Shown here: positions 1 to 8,878 of the stretch, piece by piece
How the letters are laid out: every line of letters starts with the position of its first letter
Numbering within the stretch: position 1 is the stretch's first letter
DNA from: Edaphobacillus lindanitolerans
Lineage (GTDB): Bacteria; Bacillota; Bacilli; Bacillales_A; Planococcaceae
DNA length: 64,000 nt
Assembly (NCBI RefSeq): GCF_900156305.1
Contig: NZ_FTPL01000002.1
Coordinates: forward strand, 1 to 64,000
Direction of reading: 5' to 3'
Translations under genes and position numbers: made by a program
The notes under the pieces: model-generated
What the model saw: the letters and a program-made list of their open reading frames with translations, nothing else
Database searches by the model: none
Told to the model about the DNA's origin: nothing

Positions 1-59
1 TCTTCAGCGCCGATGGTAGTCGGGGGCTTCCCCCTGCAAGAGTAGGACATCGCTGGGCA
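1..59 (+). rRNA. rrf: 5S ribosomal RNA, 3' end only
   Basis: The first bases match the conserved 3' half of Bacillales 5S rRNA: the GCGCCGATGGTAGTCGGGG hairpin, the C-rich return strand, and AAGAGTAGGAC followed by the closing helix strand ending in GGGC. The 5' half lies outside the window, so the window opens at the end of an rRNA operon. The exact 3' nucleotide is uncertain by one or two bases. Confidence 0.93.
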
Positions 60-64
60 CAAGG

Positions 65-91
65 CCGTCTCCAACCGGAGACGGTTTTTTT
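65..91 (+). terminator. rRNA operon terminator
   Basis: A perfect 8-bp stem (CCGTCTCC at 65-72, GGAGACGG at 77-84) with a 4-nt loop is followed by seven T. It sits directly after the 5S gene and ends the rRNA transcript. Confidence 0.93.
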
Positions 92-214
92 GTGTGTCCG
101 GTCCATCGTGCAGTCCACTGTTCATCTCCAATGAATGACTTTCTCCGTAAAGTCACCTTTCGAAATCCGGTCTCATAGCCTACATGACAGACCGGGGAGA
201 AAAGGGGGACCCGC

Positions 215-1150
215 TTGTCTCCAGCAGCCTTTGTGCTAGCCCTGCTTCCGCTGTATGTGATGGCCTTGATCGGATTTGTTGCACGCAAAACGGCCATTCT
301 GGATGAACAGTCCAATCAGGTCATCACCCGTCTCATGCTTTATCTCACACTGCCCGCACTGATCCTGTTCACGCTTGATACGGATTTTTCTTCCGAATTA
401 ATGATGGAATTCGCCTGGCTGTCCGCCATGTCCGCATTTGTCTTAACCGTCTCCGTCCTGGCCGCCGCTTGGCTGCGCAAACGCGCAATGCTTCCCGAAA
501 GCCAGAAAAGCGTCTATGAAAGTTTGATCCTCTTTGGGAATCAGGGATTCATCGGCTTTGCAGTCAGCTTCATTTTGTTGGGGCCGCAAGGGGTTCTTTA
601 TCTGACCTTATTCAATATCTTTTATTTGATCCTGATCTGGACGTACGGGATTTATTTATTCACCAAACATGATCCGGAGATCAACTGGCGGGTGCTTCTT
701 GTCAATCCCGGCATCCTTGCCACGCTTACCGGACTTGTTACGCTGTTTCTTCCAATCGGCTGGCCGGTAGTCCTGCAAGGTGCATTCGAGCATGTCGGCA
801 GGATGACGATCCCGCTTTCGATGATCCTCATCGGCAGTTTGCTGGCGGAGACCCGGCTGACGGATTTTAAGCGGTACACAAGGAATATCTATCTCTGGAT
901 TGCAGCCTTTTTTAAATTGCTGATTCTCCCTCTTGTTCTGTTCATCTTTTACTTTTTCCAAGTGTCTCAGCCTGTAATGACCATCGCCGTGCTGACCGCC
1001 GCCATGCCGAGTGCAACGACCACTTCCGTCTATGCCAAGCGATACGGCGCTGATGCGGTGTTTGCCTCGTATGGAATCATTCTATCCACGATAGGCTGCA
1101 TCATCACCATTCCGTTGATATACGTCCTCCTCGAGTGGCTGTATGGATGA
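215..1150 (+). CDS. AEC family transporter (auxin efflux carrier-like)
   Basis: 311 residues and about ten hydrophobic segments, the pattern of the AEC/membrane transport protein family, which moves organic acids or other small anions across the cytoplasmic membrane. The N-terminal segment LALLPLYVMALIGF and the C-terminal region with AMPSATTTSVYAKRYG followed by two final helices are typical of the family. The start is TTG at 215, with AAGGGGG about 6 nt upstream; no better in-frame start has a ribosome site. It is a single-gene unit after the rRNA terminator. The substrate cannot be read from sequence; family members include malate and auxin carriers. Confidence 0.85.
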   Translation: MSPAAFVLALLPLYVMALIGFVARKTAILDEQSNQVITRLMLYLTLPALILFTLDTDFSSELMMEFAWLSAMSAFVLTVSVLAAAWLRKRAMLPESQKSVYESLILFGNQGFIGFAVSFILLGPQGVLYLTLFNIFYLILIWTYGIYLFTKHDPEINWRVLLVNPGILATLTGLVTLFLPIGWPVVLQGAFEHVGRMTIPLSMILIGSLLAETRLTDFKRYTRNIYLWIAAFFKLLILPLVLFIFYFFQVSQPVMTIAVLTAAMPSATTTSVYAKRYGADAVFASYGIILSTIGCIITIPLIYVLLEWLYG

Positions 1151-1376
1151 CCCGACACCCGTGTGGCTTGGAAATTCTTCACATCTTCCCGGCACCTCAT
1201 GACCTGTTTTCAATTTACGTCAGGAAACGCCTGCCTGGCGGTTTTTCCATTTCCTTTCCTTAACTGTCAGATGCCAATCGTTTCACTTTCCTCAAATAAG
1301 GGCAAGAATAGGGTAATGGAGATATACCGGGACGAGCTGCCATTGTGCAGCCGTCCGGTGACAGGGAGGCTTGCCA

Positions 1377-2606
1377 ATGGGAACAATCTGGAGGTTTTAC
1401 CGGGACCGTTCGTTCATATTGAAGATGACGGTCGGTTTTGTCCTGGGCATCATCGCCGGACTCATCTTCGGTCCGTCTGCGAAGGTTCTATCACCGCTTG
1501 GAGAGCTGCTTCTTCGTCTTCTGAACCTCATCGTCATCCCACTCGTCGTGTTTACACTCATCGCGGCGGTCGATCAGCTGAATCCAAAAAAACTGGGCCG
1601 GATCGGCGGGAAAATTTTCATTTACTACATGTTCACAACGGCGGTTGCCATTGTTTTCGGCATTGTTGTCGCTCTTCTCGTAAAACCTGGTGCCGCTCTG
1701 TCGCTGCCGGAAGCCAAAGTGGAGGTCCCTGAACACTCCTCGATGGTCGACACATTGCTCGGGATCGTACCGGAGAATCTGTTTTCCTCCCTGGTCACGA
1801 ATGATGTCCTCGGAATCATTTTTGTTTCGGTTATTGCAGGACTATCGATCTCATCGATGATGCATGCCGGGGAAGAACGGGTGCGGAAGATGGGGGAGTT
1901 CCTGAATGATGCGACCGTCAGTCTGAGCGAAGTCACTTTCCGGATCCTCGGCGGTATACTGCAATATGCACCGATCGGGATATTTGCCATCGCCGCTTCA
2001 GCCATCGGGACCCAGGGACTGAAGACGCTTCTCTCGCTCGGCAAGCTGACCGCCGTCATCTACATTGGAATCGTGCTCCAGTTCATATTTGTCTATATCC
2101 TTCTGATGAAGATATTCGGCGTTCAGATCCGGAAGTTTTTCTCGGATACGAAAGAAGCCATAGCCACTGCATTCATGACGTCCAGCAGTCTCGGGACGCT
2201 GCCGGTCACACTCAGATCTGCAAGCAAAGCCGGCATCAGTGAAGAGGTGGCGAGTTTCGGCCTGCCGCTCGGCGCCACGGTCAACATGGACGGGGCAGCC
2301 ATCCGGCTTGGTGCTTCAGTCGTATTTGCAGCGGATATCATGGGGCTTGACCTTGGGTTTTCCGCCATCCTCGGCATCATCGTCACCGGCACGCTTGCTT
2401 CGGTAGGGACTGCAGGCGTTCCGGGTGCCGGTCTGATTGCACTGTCAATCGTCCTCACACAGGCGGGGCTTCCCATTGAAGTGGTGGCGCTCGTTGCAGG
2501 AGTGGATGCCATCCTCGGTATGGGTGCAACGGCCTGCAATGTGACCGGTGACCTCGTCGGCGCCGCCATTGTTGACAGGAGCGAGCGGAAAGGTACAATG
2601 TCCTGA
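1377..2606 (+). CDS. Dicarboxylate/amino acid:cation symporter (DAACS, GltP/DctA type)
   Basis: 409 residues. Sodium- or proton-coupled uptake of glutamate, aspartate or C4-dicarboxylates. Family signatures are present: the N-terminal membrane segments, the serine-rich hairpin around TAFMTSSSLGTLPVT, the ATVNMDGAAI motif, a second hairpin at TASVGTAGVPGAG-like residues, and the C-terminal MGATACNVTGDLVGA with the conserved Asn/Asp of the transport site. The ATG at 1377 is chosen over the TTG at 1371 because AGGGAGG lies 7 nt before the ATG and would overlap the TTG. About 225 bases without a recognisable gene precede it. Which substrate is preferred is not decidable here. Confidence 0.92.
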   Translation: MGTIWRFYRDRSFILKMTVGFVLGIIAGLIFGPSAKVLSPLGELLLRLLNLIVIPLVVFTLIAAVDQLNPKKLGRIGGKIFIYYMFTTAVAIVFGIVVALLVKPGAALSLPEAKVEVPEHSSMVDTLLGIVPENLFSSLVTNDVLGIIFVSVIAGLSISSMMHAGEERVRKMGEFLNDATVSLSEVTFRILGGILQYAPIGIFAIAASAIGTQGLKTLLSLGKLTAVIYIGIVLQFIFVYILLMKIFGVQIRKFFSDTKEAIATAFMTSSSLGTLPVTLRSASKAGISEEVASFGLPLGATVNMDGAAIRLGASVVFAADIMGLDLGFSAILGIIVTGTLASVGTAGVPGAGLIALSIVLTQAGLPIEVVALVAGVDAILGMGATACNVTGDLVGAAIVDRSERKGTMS

Positions 2607-2673
2607 TTTTCGGAAAAAGCACAATGCGAAAATTGAAGTATAGATAGTTGTTCAATGAAAAGGATGGGTTGCA

Positions 2674-3198
2674 ATGGATGTGTTGATCAGGCAGGAACAG
2701 CCGAAGGATTTCAATGAAGTCGAGCAAGTGGTCCAGGAGTCATTCCGCAAAGTTCAGACAAGCGATCATCAGGAACAATTGCGCATCGGAAAACTTCGGG
2801 CAACCTGTGCTTATGTGCCTGAGCTCGCTCTTGTTGCGGAGAATGAAGAGACCGGCGATCTGATCGGCTTTTCGCTCATGACGGAGGCGGTGATTGGAGG
2901 TTCACCGATCCCTGCGCTTGCAATGGGCCCGGTTTCAGTACTGCCCGATTATCAGAACAAAGGGATCGGTATGATGCTGATCGAGGAAGGCATCCGCCGT
3001 GCAAAAGTTAATGGCTATTTGGCCATCACCACTTTTGGTGACCCGGATTTTTATTCGAGGATTGGTTTCAAGAATGCCTTGGACCATGGAATACAGCCCC
3101 CCGAACAATCGGGGGAAGGACAGTATCTTATATTGGATCTGCGGGAAGAGAGGATCCGGGGACCGGGCAGGCAACACCCAGCCGGCAAGGATGACTGA
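2674..3198 (+). CDS. GNAT family N-acetyltransferase
   Basis: 174 residues with a complete GNAT fold: the beta4 segment PALAMGPVSVLPDYQNKGIG contains the acetyl-CoA pyrophosphate loop Q-N-K-G-I-G, and FYSRIGF marks the C-terminal part. YhbS/YvbK-like members have this length. The acceptor substrate is unknown. AAGGATG-like bases lie upstream of the ATG. The gene is followed by a strong hairpin shared with the convergent DinB gene. Confidence 0.9.
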   Translation: MDVLIRQEQPKDFNEVEQVVQESFRKVQTSDHQEQLRIGKLRATCAYVPELALVAENEETGDLIGFSLMTEAVIGGSPIPALAMGPVSVLPDYQNKGIGMMLIEEGIRRAKVNGYLAITTFGDPDFYSRIGFKNALDHGIQPPEQSGEGQYLILDLREERIRGPGRQHPAGKDD

Positions 3199-3222
3199 TT
3201 TCCTAAGCCCTGAGACACGAAA

Positions 3223-3249
3223 GGAGCCGTTCGCATGAACGGCTCCTTT
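3223..3249. terminator. Bidirectional terminator between GNAT and DinB genes
   Basis: A perfect 10-bp stem (GGAGCCGTTC at 3223-3232, GAACGGCTCC at 3237-3246) with a 4-nt loop lies between convergent genes. It has a short T run on the plus strand; A-rich bases before it serve the minus strand. Confidence 0.85.
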
Positions 3250-3266
3250 GTCGGGCGATAACCGGG

Positions 3267-3749
3267 TTACATTCCCTTTATCACTTCACGAATCTGTTCG
3301 ATGTGGCGCTTTTCATGGAAGCCGACAAACGGAATCCACTGCTTGAGTTTCATCATTCCGAACACCGGATGGGGAAAAGCTTTCGTTTCAAGTGACCGTT
3401 CGTCTGTCGATTCGACCGCCCGTTGCAGAATCGAGCGGGATGCAGCCAGTCTTTGTTCCAACTCATTTTTAGTCGCGAAATCCTCCGAAGGAATCACGAA
3501 CTCGGGCGCGTCCACTTTCACGTCCCGGTTCACCGACGCCTCAATCGGCCGCTCTTCGGTTTTGACGGTCTCGCCGTTCTTCGCCTGCAGCTTAATGGTT
3601 TTGGCAACCGTCCCTTCCATGAGGGACAGATGCTCCAAGATCTGCTTGATTGACCAACCGCCATTTTCCGGTTTGCGGTTCAGTTCTTCATCTGAAAGAC
3701 CGGAAACGGCCTGAAGCAATTCCCGGCGTGCCTCTTCATTGATGTTCAT
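3267..3749 (-). CDS. DinB family protein (DinB_2)
   Basis: 160 residues forming a predicted four-helix bundle of the DinB/YfiT type. Visible marks are the N-terminal helix ending before GGWSIKQILEHLSLME, which carries the first metal-binding His, and the C-terminal FHEKRHIEQIREV with the His pair. Known relatives are metal-dependent thiol transferases or damage-inducible proteins; the substrate of this one is unknown. AAAAGGAGTG lies before the ATG. Single-gene unit, convergent with the GNAT gene. Confidence 0.88.
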   Translation of the reverse strand: MNINEEARRELLQAVSGLSDEELNRKPENGGWSIKQILEHLSLMEGTVAKTIKLQAKNGETVKTEERPIEASVNRDVKVDAPEFVIPSEDFATKNELEQRLAASRSILQRAVESTDERSLETKAFPHPVFGMMKLKQWIPFVGFHEKRHIEQIREVIKGM

Positions 3750-3906
3750 GGATCACACTCCTTTTCATCTTGCAGGATTTCTCCCATCATAGCATCCCGG
3801 ATGAAGAATCATGTTGCCCGAAGCCCGCATTCCGGTGTCCCGTCGCCGTTAGACGAAGGGAGACATCGGGAACGGCTGCGGATGTGTAGCTGGGCGCCAG
3901 TCAGAT

Positions 3907-4485
3907 TCATTCGGTCCGGCCTTCCTCCTCGTCCTGATGATCCGGCGGATAGATGATGGACCCGTCCTCCTGTAAGAGGGGCCGGGCGCCCCACCGTCCG
4001 GGTTCATGGGATTCGGTGATCGTTTCGCCGTGCGGTCCATCAAGAATATGGATGACCCGCATTCCATGCATGGATACCCAATTACTGATCAGCAGCCGGT
4101 GGCACCTGGCAGGGTGGCGCTCCGAACAACAGATGGCCGCGCGTATCCCGTCCGCATTTTCCGATAGTTTTCTGAGTCCTTCCGAAAACCCGGGCTCGAG
4201 CGTATAGTCCGCATAATTGTGGAGCGAACGATTGTTCCATCCGGCATTGCAGCCGTCCGGTACGTCCCGGGATTTTCTTCTGCGTCCGCCGAGTTCAGGG
4301 ATATGGACGTAGCCGATTCCGTTTTCGGGCAGCCATTCTTTCATGCGGTCGGTGTGGAACCAGGGGAATTTTCGGCTGCCGGGAAACGCCCTCACATCGG
4401 CAAGCAATTCGACGCCTGCGTCTTTCAAAAGCTTGATGAATTGATCCTCGGTATGGGTGGAGTGTCCGATTGTATAAAGATCCAT
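3907..4485 (-). CDS. DUF488 domain-containing protein
   Basis: 192 residues. It opens with LYTIGHSTHTEDQFIKLL, the family hallmark, followed by LADVRAFPGSRKFPWF and, later, CCSERHPARCHR with the conserved Cys/His cluster. DUF488 proteins are small cytosolic proteins of unknown function. The C-terminus is acidic (DHQDEEEGR), beyond the usual domain. No clear operon partner; it is divergent from the ferredoxin gene across a 339-bp spacer. Confidence 0.9.
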   Translation of the reverse strand: MDLYTIGHSTHTEDQFIKLLKDAGVELLADVRAFPGSRKFPWFHTDRMKEWLPENGIGYVHIPELGGRRRKSRDVPDGCNAGWNNRSLHNYADYTLEPGFSEGLRKLSENADGIRAAICCSERHPARCHRLLISNWVSMHGMRVIHILDGPHGETITESHEPGRWGARPLLQEDGSIIYPPDHQDEEEGRTE

Positions 4486-4824
4486 GTGATGGCCCCCTCA
4501 TCTTCTGAAACGGTGAAGGCTTCGTATGAAATTGCCGTCAATATTCGTGCCGCTTGTTGTTTTAAGGTAGTCCATTCCATTGAGGCCCTGCTGAGACCAT
4601 TGCACCGTTCTTCTCCTGGTGTCTCTCTCAAGTACTTTCCCGTTCCGGCTTCTGAGTATGCCATTCGAAGACTTAAACAGCGCTGGGATTGGAAGATTTT
4701 CCGTCCCTTGCCCGACAGCCGGCAAAGATTGGACAAACACCCGGCAAATAAATCGTTTTTTTAAGGTTTCCGACTGCACGAATGGCGGGAATATGGTATG
4801 TTGAAAAGGTAAGGAGTGATAAAA
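4486..4824. other. Intergenic spacer without recognisable gene
   Basis: I see no coding sequence with a ribosome site, no strong hairpin and no clear sigma-A promoter here. The promoters of the divergent DUF488 and ferredoxin genes should lie here. The last 30 bases carry the AAGGAG ribosome site of the ferredoxin. Confidence 0.5.
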
Positions 4825-5064
4825 ATGACCCACGTAATCACAGCGCCTTGTATGGCCGAGAAAGCGGGCGAATGTGTGGATGTTTGTCCGGTCGATTGTA
4901 TTCTTGAAGGCGAGGATCAGTTTTACATTGACCCGGACCTTTGCATAGACTGCGGAGCCTGCACAGCCGTCTGTCCGGTGGATGCCATCTTCTACGAAGA
5001 TGATCTGCTGCCGGAAGACATGGAGTTCGTCGAAAAAGCCAAACAGTTCTTCATGGAAGGCTGA
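4825..5064 (+). CDS. fdxA: Ferredoxin, 4Fe-4S/3Fe-4S type
   Basis: 79 residues. Small cytosolic electron carrier. Two cluster motifs are visible: an N-terminal C-x7-C-x3-CP arrangement (CMAEKAGECVDVCPVDC) that fits a 7Fe-type ferredoxin, and CIDCGACTAVCPV, a full C-x2-C-x2-C-x3-CP 4Fe-4S motif. The acidic C-terminus is common in Bacillales ferredoxins. The ATG at 4825 is preferred to the GTG at 4816 because AAGGAG (4811-4816) lies 8 nt before the ATG and overlaps the GTG. Ends with its own terminator. Confidence 0.93.
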   Translation: MTHVITAPCMAEKAGECVDVCPVDCILEGEDQFYIDPDLCIDCGACTAVCPVDAIFYEDDLLPEDMEFVEKAKQFFMEG

Positions 5065-5066
5065 CG

Positions 5067-5090
5067 CCGGAGCGGATACGCTCCGGTTTT
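5067..5090 (+). terminator. Terminator of ferredoxin gene
   Basis: Perfect 8-bp stem CCGGAGCG/CGCTCCGG with loop GATA, then TTTT. Confidence 0.88.
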
Positions 5091-5266
5091 CTTATGGGTT
5101 CATAATGGCGGAAGAGAACTTGAAAGATTCTTTGTACAGATAAAAGATATACTTACATAACATTTAGCTCCCTATCCTCCTTCACAAGAATGCACAACTC
5201 CCAAATAACTGATATATCATCATAATAAAAGGTAGGAGGACATCTCTCTCTCGGGTTATCCGCCGG

Positions 5267-5295
5267 TTGACACCAGTTGTTAAGTTCAATATATT
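5267..5295 (+). promoter_or_regulatory. Sigma-A promoter of the SSS symporter operon
   Basis: TTGACA at 5267-5272 and TATATT at 5290-5295 with an exact 17-bp spacer. It lies about 95 bp upstream of the first gene, and the cre box sits just downstream of the predicted start point. Confidence 0.8.
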
Positions 5296-5311
5296 TTATT
5301 CATTCGGACTA

Positions 5312-5326
5312 TTGAAAACGCTTTCA
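5312..5326 (+). promoter_or_regulatory. CcpA catabolite-responsive element (cre)
   Basis: TTGAAAACGCTTTCA matches the cre consensus WTGNAANCGNWWNCW at every position. It lies about 17 bp after the -10 box, a position where bound CcpA usually represses. The operon would then be shut off when preferred sugars are present, consistent with a catabolic role. Confidence 0.85.
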
Positions 5327-5390
5327 GTCCGGAAAAAGAGATTTCCTGGTTTTTGCCGTTCCAAAAAACAAGGGGGAGGTTGGTGAAAGG

Positions 5391-5804
5391 ATGTACGTAA
5401 ATGATCGGATCATGTATGTGTTCTCCGGCTTGATTGTTCTGTCACTCGCCGGGATGTTCATGCAGTCATGGCGTCTGATTTTGTATCCGTATCTGATCGT
5501 AATCGGACTGGCCATTACAATCGGGATCTGGCGGGCGGTGAAACGGTCACCCGCAAAAATCTGGGTTCCTGCTCTGGTGGCCGGGGGATATGTCGCACTG
5601 TTTGCCACGCTTGATATCATCACGCGTAATGACCCTGCAGGCGGCAATCATTACTTTCTGGGGATGACACCGAGCCTGGCCATCTATCTGCTCGGCATTT
5701 TGCCTCTCGCCGTGATCGCTTCCCTGCTGTACGCCCTGCTCTTTGACGCCGAAGACACCGAAACGCTCAAGCAGGAGTTCAAGAGAGAGGAGGCGGCGGA
5801 ATGA
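5391..5804 (+). CDS. Small integral membrane protein, partner of the SSS symporter
   Basis: 137 residues with four predicted membrane segments: about 8-25 (VFSGLIVLSLAGMFMQSW), 28-48, 57-73, and 93-116. The C-terminus is charged. I do not recognise a named family. It is the first gene of a cre-controlled operon and overlaps the symporter by 4 nt, so the two are translationally coupled. The arrangement recalls small accessory membrane subunits found before some SSS-type transporters (inference). GGGGGAGGT lies 10 nt upstream of the ATG. Confidence 0.72.
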   Translation: MYVNDRIMYVFSGLIVLSLAGMFMQSWRLILYPYLIVIGLAITIGIWRAVKRSPAKIWVPALVAGGYVALFATLDIITRNDPAGGNHYFLGMTPSLAIYLLGILPLAVIASLLYALLFDAEDTETLKQEFKREEAAE

Positions 5805-7261
5805 ACAGCACGATCGTTGTGATAGTGAGCATTTATCTTCTCATCTGCATTCTGATCGGGATCTGGGCAACACGCAAGACAAAATCTGCAAGCGACTTCC
5901 TCATAGCCGGGCGGAGCCTTGGCATGTTCGTCATGGCGATTGCGGCGTTCACATCCATCCAGAGCGGCTTTGGCCTTCTCGGCGGTGCCGGCCAGACATT
6001 TTCTGCAGGGTTCGGGTTTGCGGCAGGAGTGCTGGTGGCGGCGCCGCTGGGATTTGCCCTGACCTGGTTTCTTGTCGGCAAGAGAATGTGGGCGATGGGG
6101 GATCTTGGAGACGTGTTCACTCTCGGCGACGTTGTCGAGAAACGGTACAACAGCCGGGGCGTCCGGGGCTGGCTGGCCTTTGCCATCACGCTCGGCGTCA
6201 TCGGTTATCTCGGGACGCAGGTTCAGGCGATGGGCGTGATCATGCACTCGATATTCGGGGTTTCTCCGGCAGTCGGCGCCTTGATCGGGCTCGGCATCCT
6301 GGCGTTTTACTCTGTGGGGGGCGGGATCATCGCCTCGGTTTATACAGACCTGTTCCAGGGTGTCATCATGATTGTGGTTTCGATCTTGATCTTCTTCTTC
6401 GCCCTCAATGTCGGTGGCGGCATGCAGAACATCACCGAGACGCTCCAGTCGTCAGATCCGCTTCTGGCTTCGCCATTCGGGAATTTTTCGTTGATCTCGA
6501 TTGCCTGCTGGTTCCTCCTCTTCAGCCTGGGGGCCGCCGGCCAGCCGCATTTCATCAATAAATTCCTGATGATCAAAAGCCCGAAAGAACTGAAGTGGGG
6601 GGCCTTTACGGCGGGGTTCGCCTATGCCATCACCGTGCTGCTCGTCGTTAGCATCGGACTGACGGCCCGTTCGCTGCAGATCCAGGGACGTTTCCCGGAT
6701 CTCGCTTCTGCCGACGATGCGCTTGTGGTATTTGTCACCGACTTCACTCCCTCGGTCATCGGCGGGCTCGTCCTGGCGGGACTGCTAGCGGCGATCATGT
6801 CCACCGGATCGGGGTTTGTGACGCTCGGGGCGGCCAGTCTGGTCCGTGACATGCCGCGCGCGTTCGGCAAGGAAGTGAAGAATGAGCTGTTCTGGAACCG
6901 GATCGTCGTCCTCGGTCTCCTTGTCATCTCCACACTATTCTCGTTTTACATGGATACACTCGTTGCGCTTCTCGGCGTGTTCGGCTGGGGGACTTTTGCC
7001 GCGGCCGTCTTCCCGTCTGTGGTGCTCGGACTTGTCTGGCGGAAGGCGACCAAGTACGGGGCCATGGCGAGCATCATCCTCGGTGTTTCACTGAACTTCC
7101 TTTTTGAGATTTTGAATAAGTACGGAGTCCATCTCTTGCCGGAAGGCGTCGTGGTGGGTGCCGTTTCACTCGTCATTTCGATCCTGAGCTTTGTCGTCGT
7201 GTCATTGCTTACGCAGCCGGTGACTTCGGAAGCCGGCTCCAAAGTGCTGAACGTCACATAA
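5801..7261 (+). CDS. Sodium:solute symporter family protein (SSS)
   Basis: 486 residues with about 13 membrane segments. N-terminal IVVIVSIYLLICILIGIW and the KSASDFLIAGRSLG motif are typical of SSS carriers such as PutP and PanF; GQPHFINKFLM and SGFVTLGAASLVRD lie in the conserved core. It should import an organic solute with sodium. It is followed 30 bp later by an acyl-CoA ligase and then a MaoC hydratase, so a short or aromatic carboxylate is a reasonable substrate guess. Controlled by the upstream promoter and cre. Confidence 0.9.
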   Translation: MNSTIVVIVSIYLLICILIGIWATRKTKSASDFLIAGRSLGMFVMAIAAFTSIQSGFGLLGGAGQTFSAGFGFAAGVLVAAPLGFALTWFLVGKRMWAMGDLGDVFTLGDVVEKRYNSRGVRGWLAFAITLGVIGYLGTQVQAMGVIMHSIFGVSPAVGALIGLGILAFYSVGGGIIASVYTDLFQGVIMIVVSILIFFFALNVGGGMQNITETLQSSDPLLASPFGNFSLISIACWFLLFSLGAAGQPHFINKFLMIKSPKELKWGAFTAGFAYAITVLLVVSIGLTARSLQIQGRFPDLASADDALVVFVTDFTPSVIGGLVLAGLLAAIMSTGSGFVTLGAASLVRDMPRAFGKEVKNELFWNRIVVLGLLVISTLFSFYMDTLVALLGVFGWGTFAAAVFPSVVLGLVWRKATKYGAMASIILGVSLNFLFEILNKYGVHLLPEGVVVGAVSLVISILSFVVVSLLTQPVTSEAGSKVLNVT

Positions 7262-7291
7262 GCAAGCCGGAAATGGAAGGAGGGCACACAC

Positions 7292-8863
7292 ATGAATGTA
7301 GGCTATTTGCTGGACCGGGCGGAGCCCCGCCTGCAGACGATCGATCCGGAGAAGGCGGCCGTTTCACTGGAGAACGGGAAGAGCTGGACGTATGGCGAGC
7401 TCAATGACAGGGCCAATCGGTATGCGAATGCCCTTCTTGACAAGGGTGTGGTGAAAGGCGACCGGATCGGTCTTTTGCTATTCAATTCACTTGAGTACTT
7501 TGCGCTATATTTTGCGGTTGCCAAGATCGGTGCAATCGCAGTCCGGATCAATTTCCGTCTTGAAACAGAGGAGCTGGCTTATATTCTCGAGGATTCCGGT
7601 GCAAATGTGCTTTGTTTTGACGCCCGTCTGAAAAATCGGATTGAGCCGCTCGTACCATCAAGCGGAGTCGCGCACTGGATCCAGTATGGGCCGGATGAAG
7701 GTCCATCAGCCGATTGGACGCTCCCATGGGCCGTCCTTGAAGCAGGAGCCCCGGTGCTGGACCGCCGGACGGAGATCCAGCAATCCGATCCGGTGATGCT
7801 CATGTACACTTCCGGCACGACCGGGAGGCCGAAAGGGGCACTCTGGACGCATGAAAACACGGTCATGTTTGCAGTGATGCAATCGCTGAAATGGAATTTC
7901 AGCCAGGAAACGATCGGGATGACGACCGGTCCGCTTTATCACGTCGGCGCTATGGAAGATATCGCACTTGCCGTATTGCTCTCCGGCGGAACGGTCGTCA
8001 TTTCAAGAAGCGGCAACTTTGAAATCTCGCGCACACTAAAAATCATTGAGGAAATCGGCGTGACGGATGTTTTCTTATTCCCGTTCATGATTTACGAAAT
8101 GCTGAAGCTGCAGGATATCGAATCGCATGCACTGAGATCCGTCAAAACGATTTACTCAGGCGGCGATCCGATCATTTCCTGGGCAATCGAACGGCTGCAT
8201 GAAGTGTATCCGCACATCGGCCTGGTGCAGGTATATGGCCTGACGGAAGGCACGCCGATCGCCGTTGCGCTGGATCCCTCCGATGCCGTGGAGAAAGGCC
8301 GCACGGCCGGCAAGGCAATGCCGTTCACCGAAGTGAAAATCGTCGGCGGCCGGGGCGATCGGTTGCCGGCGGGCTCAGTCGGCGAAATATGCACGAAAGG
8401 TCCGGCCGTCGTGTCGGAGTACTGGAACAAACCGGAGGCAACCCGGGAAACGTTTATCGGCGGATGGTGCCATACCGGCGATCTCGGAATGCTGGATGAA
8501 CAGGGTTACCTGACGATATCGGGAAGAAAAAAGGACATGATCCGCAGCGGCGGTGAAAACATCTATCCGGTGGAGATCGAGGACGTGCTCATCCGGCATG
8601 AATCCATCCAGGATGTGGCGGTGATCGGGATTCCCGACCCGAAGTTCATTGAATCCGTCTGCGCTGTCATCGTCACAAAACCCGGCAGGCCGGTGACGGA
8701 AGAAGACATTCTGAAGTACATCGACGGCCGGCTCGCCGGCTATAAAAAGCCGCGCAGCTTCGTCTTTCTGGACGAACTGCCGAGGACGGCTTCCGGGAAG
8801 GTGCAGAAATTCCGTCTGCGGAGCGAATACAAGCATTTGCTCGGTCATGGAGTGAATACATGA
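7292..8863 (+). CDS. AMP-forming acyl-CoA synthetase (class I adenylate-forming enzyme)
   Basis: 523 residues. Activates a carboxylic acid to its CoA thioester using ATP. The phosphate loop YTSGTTGRPKG lies near residues 171-181; the VYGLTEGTP motif, the hinge region YLTISGRKKDMIRSGGENIYP and the catalytic Lys in RTASGKVQK near the C-terminus are all intact, so the enzyme should be active. Length and motifs fit long- or medium-chain or aromatic acid ligases. AAGGAGGG precedes the ATG. It lies between a sodium symporter and a MaoC hydratase in one transcription unit. The exact acid is unknown. Confidence 0.92.
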   Translation: MNVGYLLDRAEPRLQTIDPEKAAVSLENGKSWTYGELNDRANRYANALLDKGVVKGDRIGLLLFNSLEYFALYFAVAKIGAIAVRINFRLETEELAYILEDSGANVLCFDARLKNRIEPLVPSSGVAHWIQYGPDEGPSADWTLPWAVLEAGAPVLDRRTEIQQSDPVMLMYTSGTTGRPKGALWTHENTVMFAVMQSLKWNFSQETIGMTTGPLYHVGAMEDIALAVLLSGGTVVISRSGNFEISRTLKIIEEIGVTDVFLFPFMIYEMLKLQDIESHALRSVKTIYSGGDPIISWAIERLHEVYPHIGLVQVYGLTEGTPIAVALDPSDAVEKGRTAGKAMPFTEVKIVGGRGDRLPAGSVGEICTKGPAVVSEYWNKPEATRETFIGGWCHTGDLGMLDEQGYLTISGRKKDMIRSGGENIYPVEIEDVLIRHESIQDVAVIGIPDPKFIESVCAVIVTKPGRPVTEEDILKYIDGRLAGYKKPRSFVFLDELPRTASGKVQKFRLRSEYKHLLGHGVNT

Positions 8864-8878
8864 AAAGGGGATGAACGG

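Noticed and set aside
1163-1732. Plus-strand open frame overlapping the dicarboxylate symporter start
   Set aside because: No ribosome site, composition unlike a protein, and it overlaps the clearly coding symporter in another frame.
5743-6561. 272-codon frame within the SSS symporter
   Set aside because: Arg/His/Cys-rich out-of-frame translation of a membrane protein gene; no ribosome site.
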